Assembly: GCA_033961575.1 (NCBI GenBank)
Contig: CM066740.1
Coordinates: forward strand, 91,557,117-91,621,116
Source: Aselliscus stoliczkanus
Lineage: Eukaryota; Chordata; Mammalia; Chiroptera; Hipposideridae
DNA: 64,000 nucleotides
Direction of reading: 5' to 3'
Shown in pieces: positions 57,699-64,000 of the stretch. Both the position numbers and the translations under genes were made by a program. Within the stretch, counting starts at the first letter, position 1. Each line of letters begins with the position of its first letter. A model generated the notes under the pieces. The model had not been told where the DNA came from. It did no database searches and was given only the letters and a program-made list of their open reading frames with translations.

Positions 57699-57865
57699 CA
57701 GTGGTTCCCACCCAGGGCAATTTTGTCCCCCTGGGGACATCCTGGGTTGGCACGCCTGGGGGAGGGAGGACATTGCTGGCAGCTGGTGGATGGACACCAG
57801 GGAGCTGCTAACCCCACAAAGAGCTGCTGGGCCCCAGGTGTCCGTGAGGCTGAGAAAGCCAGGCG
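57699..57865 (+). mobile_element. MER5A-like hAT relic
   Basis: CAGTGGTTCCCACCCAGGGC, TTTTGTCCCCCTGGGGACAT, GGCAGCTGGTGGATGGACA and GGGAGCTGCTAACCCCACA are in MER5A order, with the 5' terminal motif intact and the 3' end decayed. Confidence 0.8.
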
Positions 57866-58587
57866 TAGGGCCTTTCCCTGTTATTAGCACATTTAATCGG
57901 ACACACCCATGTGGGCAGACACCATGACCAGCACTCAATTAACCTTCAGGCCACACACGTAGTAAGCATCATAGTTTTAGGAGTAACCTGGCCAGTCAGG
58001 CTGACAGGTGAGCATGGAAGGTGCGAGAACCAATGGGGATGGCTTGTAATAGGCTGAATAATTGCAGCCCAGGTGGGAATAATCAGCTTAGGTAAGTTAC
58101 AGCTGTCAACAGAGAGATGGCCCTGCCGCTCAGAACTCGGTCCTGGGCCTGAAGTGGCCAGAGCTTGACCAATCAGCTGGGCAAAGGTTGGGTAGCAAAG
58201 GGAATGAAATTTTCAAATTGAACAAATCTTGGAGAGATGCCCGAAATGGACTCAGACCAACACGGTGGAAATTGACGGGGACAAAGGTGAAGTTGTGTGC
58301 GTGGGTGCAGAGTGTCCCAGGCCCCCCTTGATAAAGCTCAGGGTGGACACTCCTGGCCCACAACGTGGTCACGTTGGTGGGGAGGACGGTGAGTGCTGTT
58401 TCTCGCGTCATTACAGCACACTTACTAATACTTCTCAGTCTACTTACAGATAATACTTCCAAGTACACTGCAGAAGCTTTACAGTTATATCGGTCCCTGT
58501 ATTCTGCTCTGGGTATGTTACAGTTGTCACATAATTTAATAGCCCTGAAAATTTATAACACTTGCTTTCCACAATCAGATACATTTT

Positions 58588-58664
58588 TTTTTTTTTTGAG
58601 GGCAGGGTCACTGTCCCTCATCTGTGGGACCGGAACCGGGGCCGCTGGCTTCCCAAGCCGGCCC
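58588..58664 (-). mobile_element. SINE type B copy lacking the A-box region
   Basis: Minus-orientation short copy that jumps from GGGCCGGC directly to TTGGGAAGCC, missing about 27 bp that contain the tRNA A-box. It still has a T-run tail and a perfect 13-bp target duplication TCAGATACATTTT (58575-58587 and 58665-58677). Confidence 0.88.
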
Positions 58665-59067
58665 TCAGATACATTTTAATGAGTTTAAGAAAAAGAGCCT
58701 ACTCTACCTGTTTTCCACGGTAGCTATCATTTCCATTGTTTGACCTTCCTTCACAAAAATTGGCCAAGTTATATACCACAAAATGACTTCAATCAATTTC
58801 ACAAAGGAGAAACACTGTAGAAAATAGTTTCTAATCACAGTATAATAAAATCAGAGGCTGATAAAGATTAGAAAACCAAAAAAGGCTTTCACCTGAAAAT
58901 TTTACAATTCCCTGTTAATCCACTTCTGCGTCAGAAGGAAACCCAAAATGAAACCACAGAACTTCTAGGAAACAATAATAAAGAAAACTCTAGATGGAGT
59001 TTATGGACTACAAAGAAAGCACACTCACAGACGTAAATATTTTCATCTGCAAAAAAGAAACTAAATA

Positions 59068-59205
59068 GGGCCGGCCGAGTGGCTCAGTTAGTTAAGAGCT
59101 CGCTCAGGAGTGCGAGCTGAGCTCTGAGCAACAGTGGTTCGATTCCCAGCCCGAGCTGAGCTGCCACTGAGCTGCCAACAAGGAGCAGGATGGCTCAGCT
59201 AAAAA
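59068..59205 (+). mobile_element. tRNA-derived SINE type A
   Basis: Type A copy with consensus head. Perfect duplication AAAGAAACTAAAT on both sides (about 59054-59066 and 59206-59218). Confidence 0.9.
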
Positions 59206-59336
59206 AAAAGAAACTAAATTAATTCACCATCTCACTCACAAAGTTGGAACAATACACTATAGTGCAGTAAAGCAACAAATAGACAAATGTTCTAAAATAG
59301 AATAACAGCTGAACTTATGAATACATCAAAAAGCTG

Positions 59337-59465
59337 GGGGCCGGCCGAGTGGCGTGGTGGTTAAGCGCTGGCTTGGGAAGCCAGCAACCCCAGTTCGGGT
59401 CCCACATGAGAGGGCCAACAACACTGCCCTCAAAAACAAAAACAAAAACAAAAACAAAAACAAAA
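59337..59465 (+). mobile_element. tRNA-derived SINE type B with (CAAAAA)n tail
   Basis: Short-type copy whose tail has become a CAAAAA microsatellite. Flanks AAAGCTGG and AAACGCTGG resemble a duplication. Confidence 0.88.
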
Positions 59466-59539
59466 CGCTGGTTAATGCCTAATCAAAGAAAAAGTGAGAA
59501 AAATTAAAAACACAAAACAAGAAATGACAATACAACCCC

Positions 59540-59730
59540 TGGGCTCTATGTGACATGCCTCCCACATACTATATCATCTCGCTGACTTCTACACTCCCAC
59601 AATAGTAGCTGTTAGTGCTATTATTATATTTATCTCCACTTTTCTAGGCGAGGCAATCAGGCCCTAAGAGGCATATGACTCACTAGGTGTCCCAGCTGCA
59701 GTGATGGGTGGGACTGGGATACCAGCCCTC
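59540..59730 (+). mobile_element. MIR element
   Basis: TAGCTGTTAGTGCTATTATT, TTTATCTCCACTTTTCTAGG, GAGGCAATCAGGCCCTAAGA and GGTGTCCCAGCTGCAGTGAT match MIR from its middle to 3' part. Confidence 0.7.
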
Positions 59731-60135
59731 GCCACCGGGCTGACGCCATCTGGCTGACGCCACCGGGCTAGTCCCCCTCCCGATGGCGGTGATGGCCGAG
59801 GTGCAGGAGAAGGTGCAGGCCATTCTGACCTGGGCTGGCCCGGTATCGTGGAGAGATACGCTGGGCATTTTGGACAGCCCTGTTTCTGAAAGCACCACCA
59901 TCGATCTGATGGCTCAGACCAAACCCTCGTATTATTTTATCTTGTCCTCTTTCCTTCACGCCCATTTCTAAGGTATAGCCAGTCCTGTGGGGCTAATTTC
60001 AAAACCAACCCATTTCCCCACCTCCATGGCCAGTACTCTCGTCCCAACGTCAACACCTCTGGCCTGGTCCCTAACAGGGGCTTCCTAACCTCTCTCCCTG
60101 CTTCCCAGGGGTCCTCCCACCCCCAGAATGATTTT

Positions 60136-60247
60136 CTTTATTTTTTTTATTTTAAGGGCAGTGTCACTGGCCCTCATATACGGGATCCGAACCCGGGCCG
60201 TTGGCGTCCCAAGCCAGCGCTTAACCACCGCGCCACTCGGCCGGCCC
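60136..60247 (-). mobile_element. tRNA-derived SINE type B
   Basis: Minus-orientation short copy, near consensus, with its head at the right end (GGGCCGGCCGAGTGGCGCGG). It is bordered by GATTTT-type duplications. Confidence 0.87.
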
Positions 60248-60248
60248 C

Positions 60249-63200
60249 GATTTTTTTTTTTTTAAATATAAATCAGGCTGCTTCCTTCCCTAGCCCCAGC
60301 CCCTCCTTGGGCTTCTGTTATGGGTCACTTCCACCCACATAACGGGAGGAGGGAGAGGGGGTGCACCTTGCTGCCCTGAGGACTCAGGCAGCACCAGTTG
60401 CACATGCTGTCACCAGCATCCATGGTCACTGTTGACATGATCAGTGAGGTGACAACTTCTGTTGGCCTCCGCTCCCCTCTGAAATGTTGGGGTAGGGCCC
60501 CGTGATCTCCAAGGTCCACTGTACCGTCACTAACAATGACCCATCGCCAGTTACCACGGCGATGAGGTGGCCATGGGGACACTGTGGTTGCAGCAGTTAG
60601 ATGTCATTTCTGGTGGGGGCCAGGCCCCCCACACCCGTGTGTTCACAGAAGAACATGTAGAAGGCTGCTCTGCATGCCTGTAAATAGGGCTGACCCCTGG
60701 AGGAGGGGGTCAGGGGGTGAGGTAGGGATCCTTCCCTCTTCTCCCCACATCTATCTGTCTGAGCCCCATGCTCTGGTCTGTGAGCAGCTTGGACCTTCTT
60801 CCTTCAGAAGTTGTGAGCCAAAGAGATGACAGATGTGAGGCCCTCAGCACGTGTGCGAGCCTGCAGCCAGGTGGCGAGTCCCAGCTAGCGTGCTCGGCTC
60901 AGGGCAGGACACTCACCGGCTGCGACCTCGCGGTCGGCCTCGCTGCCCATGACGATGTGGGGCGGGGGGCGGAGGCGTCCCAGGGACGCGGGGGACGGTG
61001 AGGGGCCCACCCCTGCAAAGCTGAGTAATGTCAACCTTTTCCCAATCACAGGGGGAAAGTTCACGGATAGAGTGGCTCAACTGCAACTTCTGGCTGCTTT
61101 TCCCTGATGATCTTTTCTTAAGCCTGAGGACACCTGCAGCGGCTTCTCTTTCTAGGCAAAGTGGGGAAGGTTGCCCTGGAGGGCGGGTGACACCGGGCAG
61201 AGCGGTGCCCCCAGCCTGAGGGCGGCAGCGAAGGTGGGGACCAGACTCTGCACACACTGCAAGGAACTGAGCACTCACAAGCAGCTGTCATGACAAGACC
61301 AGGCTGGCGAGAGGGTACTCTGGGCATTTCTGGCCCGAAGCTCATTTTTTCCCCAGGTGAGCTCTGGTTTTCTGGGTTATTCTGTGCAGGTTATGCAGTG
61401 TTGGGATGCGGACCCCACGGCGTATGCTAATGCTCTCCCTGGGTGACATACATCTTCTTGCCAGCACTCAATTTGGGTGCATCTAGAAGCCTAACATCAC
61501 CCCAGCTCCCGGTGTCAGACATGGAAGCGGCCAGATGGCCGGAGGTAGACGTTGGGATTTGTGTGCGTCTTTAAACACGTTAATCCCAACTTCAGGTTCC
61601 GGCCATATTGTTCCTTGAGGTAAATACTGACTTGGTGTCTGAATTCCATTGATATTCACCCCTTAGGTGGCGAAAGCGTGGTCCCCATGTCCCCGGACAT
61701 GGGACCTGATTAGTCAAGCAGCTGGGAGACGTGGGTCTGGATGGGGGTGACTCACGGCCGCCGGCTTGGGAGAGTCCTCGCAGCTCCGGCCGTCCTCTCT
61801 GGGCCCAGTGTCCTGGGAGCCCGGGTCGCTTCCTTGCTGGCTCTGTCGCGTCCCTCCTTGCGGGTAGCAGGACAGTGTGGCCGGCTGCCTCAGGTGGGGG
61901 AGTGCCAACACCTGGAAAAGGAAACATGTCTTTTCCACCTGGACAGACCGAAAAAGAAGTTTGTACTGACTTCAGTGGCACTGCTTGGAAGGAAATTTCT
62001 GGGGAAAGTTATGGAAACAATCAGATGGCCTTAAAACGGGGACTATAGAGAGGAGGGTGTGTTCGCTGGGTGGGACCCTGCTGAGGGGAGCAGGAGACTG
62101 CGCATGTCTCAGACCAACGCCCCGGCCAGCAGTGCCCCCGCTGCCATGGGACCTGGAAGGGGCCGAGGACCAGCACAGGCGACAGGAGAGCGGGGAGGTC
62201 AGGCAGGCCGAGCCCTCAGGCCCTGACGCACAGGCGCGCTCTCCCTCGTCCGGCAGTGTCTCCTTAGCGCGGTGCTGCGCCGGCTGCCCTGAGCCCGGGT
62301 GACGTCAGCCTGGCTGGGCCTTCGCTCTCGCACTGTTCCAGGCACATCTGGGAGGGTGTTTCCAGGTGAGATGAGCCAAGCAGATGCCGTCCCCAGGTGG
62401 GTGCGTCCCCTCTGCTCCCCTGGAGGTCCAGTAGAACAAAAGCAGGTGGGGGAATTGCTGGGGCCTGTTAGGGGAGCTGGGACATCCGTCTTCTCCTGCA
62501 CGCCACTGGATCTTACCCGCGTCTCTAGGCCTCCAGCTTGTAGACGGCAGGCAGCCGGATCATGGGACTTCCACCCTCCATAATCTCATGAGCCAGTTCC
62601 TTGCAATGTACATAAATATGTTTATCTCTCCTATACGTTCTGTAAGTCTGCAGAGCCCTGGTGGACGCACAGGCCATGGGTGCAGCAGGCCCCTGGGAGC
62701 TGCTCTGAGTTCCTTGGTCTGAGCTGTCAGCCCCTGCAGTCTGCCTGTCCCTGGCCCTGCAAAAGATGCGACAGTGACATCTCCTGGCCACCGAAGGACT
62801 GGTCGGCGTTGAGTCTCGGGTTCTCAGAGGGCTGGACTGCGTCCAGGGGTCTGACGTCAGCAGGCAGCTCTCACAGCGTTTGGTCTTCAGCCCTGAGCCC
62901 CTGCGTCCCACACAGACTCAAGGCTGTGGGAAAGCCCAGCCCAGGGCAGGCCCTACACGCACCACGGCCGTCAGGCACTCGAGGGACGTGGGTAGAGCCA
63001 GGTTGCTCCTGGAAGGTGGAGACCCATCAGCAGGTAGGAAAATTCAGCACCTTCTCTTCAGAAAAGACCTCTGCAAACACATCAACACAGCCATTTGTCA
63101 TAAAATACCTTAAAATATAAAGGGTTGATTATTATTTTGAAATGAAGTAATAAATATCTTTAAATGTTCCAGGTTTCATTCCTACCGAATACTGTAGATT

Positions 63201-63339
63201 TCAGTGGGTCCTTGATGACTTCTAAGAGTGAGGACATGTCCTGAGGCTGAAGGTTTGAATCAGGATCCTTGCTTTGCCCCCTTGCCAATCAACTAACATC
63301 CTGTGTTCTGATCACCAGTCACCTGAGATTCTCAGGTGA
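60249..63339. other. Intergenic, GC-rich, no gene recognised
   Basis: Moderately GC-rich DNA with many short open frames and no recognisable protein. Positions 62520-62645 (CTTGTAGACGGCAGGCAGCC; CTCCATAATCTCATGAGCCA) resemble the end of an ancient LTR that I cannot assign. Confidence 0.55.
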
Positions 63340-63555
63340 GCAAGAGAACAGCAAACATACTGTTCTAAGCCCTTTGCAAATATTAACTTGCCTGAGGTAA
63401 GCACTGTGACCACTCCTTGATAACAGAGGGAGCACAGAATGGGTAAGACACTTGCCCGTGGTCACACAGCTGGGAATGGGCAGCGTCAGGACCCAATCCA
63501 ATCCAGGCAGTCTGGCTCCAGAGTCCAGGCTCTTGCCCTCCGGACTGTGCTGTTT
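63340..63555 (+). mobile_element. MIR element
   Basis: CTGTTCTAAGCCCTTTGCAA, GACACTTGCCCGTGGTCACA, CACAGCTGGGAATGGGCAG and CAGGCAGTCTGGCTCCAGAG are unmistakable MIR landmarks in order. The most complete MIR in the window. Confidence 0.88.
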
Positions 63556-63689
63556 CAGATGCCAAATTATTAGTTACTGATACTCACTAGCCCGTGTCCT
63601 CTCAAACTACATTTGCATTTTAAATAGCAGTCTTTGATGTCCTGGCCCAGTGGTTTACAGTCACAGATGGTACTATGTCCAAATGTGTG

Positions 63690-63763
63690 GGGGAGAGAAG
63701 GGGAGAGAGGGAAAGAGAGGGCAGGAGTGAAGGAGGGAGGGAGAAAGAGAGAGAGAGAGACTA
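63690..63763. repeat. Purine-rich (GA)n/GGGA tract
   Basis: Over 70 bp of almost pure G/A on the plus strand, ending in a short (GA)n. Polypurine-polypyrimidine DNA of this kind can form triplex structures. Confidence 0.85.
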
Positions 63764-63769
63764 CAGACC

Positions 63770-64000
63770 AGGAGGGGAGGCTTAAACAACAGACATTTAC
63801 TTCCTCCCAGCCCTGGACGCGGCCGTCTGAGATCCAGGTGTCGGCAGGGCTGGTTCCTCCTGGAGCAGCGCCCTTCGCCGGCAAACGGCCATCTCCTCCC
63901 TGGGTCCTCACATGGTTGTCCTTCTGCAGGTCTGTGTCCTCATCTCCTCTCATAAGGACACCTGTCCTATTGGATCAGGGCCCATCTGTATGACCTCATT
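63770..64000 (-). mobile_element. MLT1-like (ERVL-MaLR) LTR, cut by window end
   Basis: Plus-strand motifs TTAAACAACAGACATTTACT, GAGATCCAGGTGTCGGCAGG, CCTCACATGGTTGTCCTTCT and ATAAGGACACCTGTCCTATT are the reverse complement of the MLT1 3' two thirds. The element continues beyond position 64000. Confidence 0.8.

Larger units (their letters stand above)
53993..58587. other. Intergenic with L2 and MER5A-like relics
   Basis: No exon is supported. Positions 54340-54620 form an AT-rich single-copy island between GC-rich flanks. An L2 3' end lies at 55250-55530 and a MER5A-like copy at 57699-57865. Positions 58390-58570 may be MIR-derived. Confidence 0.6.

Overview
The window is nuclear DNA from a placental mammal. 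It carries the head-to-head pair PAXIP1 (minus strand, 5' end only) and HTR5A (plus strand, complete). The rest is intronic or intergenic DNA with ancient mammalian repeats (MIR, L2, MER5A-like, MLT1-like) and about two dozen younger tRNA-derived SINEs. I see no Alu, B1/B2 or equine ERE element. All young SINEs belong to one GGCCGGCCGAGTGGC-headed family with three structural types. From memory this best fits a colugo (Dermoptera, CYN-type SINEs), but that is an inference and was not checked against a database.

Region by region. Positions 1-11996 hold the first four coding exons of PAXIP1 (PTIP), read right to left: exon 1 at 11996-11916, exon 2 at 8346-8212, exon 3 at 5920-5877 and exon 4 at 4150-4087. 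All have consensus GT/AG borders and compatible phases. Together they encode residues 1-108, covering BRCT1 and the start of BRCT2. Later exons lie left of position 1. The PAXIP1 promoter is a strong CpG island (about 10.6-12.8 kb) with NRF1-, Sp1- and YY1-like sites and an extreme G-rich minisatellite just inside intron 1. Positions 12.9-27.4 kb are the intergenic spacer. It contains SINEs, a MER5A-like element, an AT microsatellite joined to a perfect 42-bp palindrome, a structurally complete solo LTR (23981-24612), and a decayed hAT-transposase-like (ZBED5/FAM200-like) pseudogene on the minus strand (about 25085-25850).

HTR5A occupies 28262-32300 in two coding exons (247 + 110 codons, 357 aa, the usual length), with an intron of 2965 bp. 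Its CpG-rich 5' region has a young SINE with an exact 16-bp target duplication about 770 bp before the ATG.

Positions 32.3-64 kb are gene-free DNA downstream of HTR5A. They hold SINEs, MIR/L2/MER5A/MLT1-like relics, a roughly 29-copy 21/22-bp minisatellite (50108-50730), (TG)n(CG)n tracts and some AT-rich single-copy islands that may be conserved non-coding elements.

The two genes do not act in one pathway. PAXIP1 is a ubiquitous nuclear BRCT protein of the DNA-damage response and KMT2C/D histone-methylation complexes. HTR5A is a neuronal Gi/o-coupled serotonin receptor. I found no new multi-gene system. The least expected items are the SINE-in-SINE composites sharing one internal insertion site, the SINE copy lacking its A-box region, the hAT-like pseudogene and the perfect palindrome.
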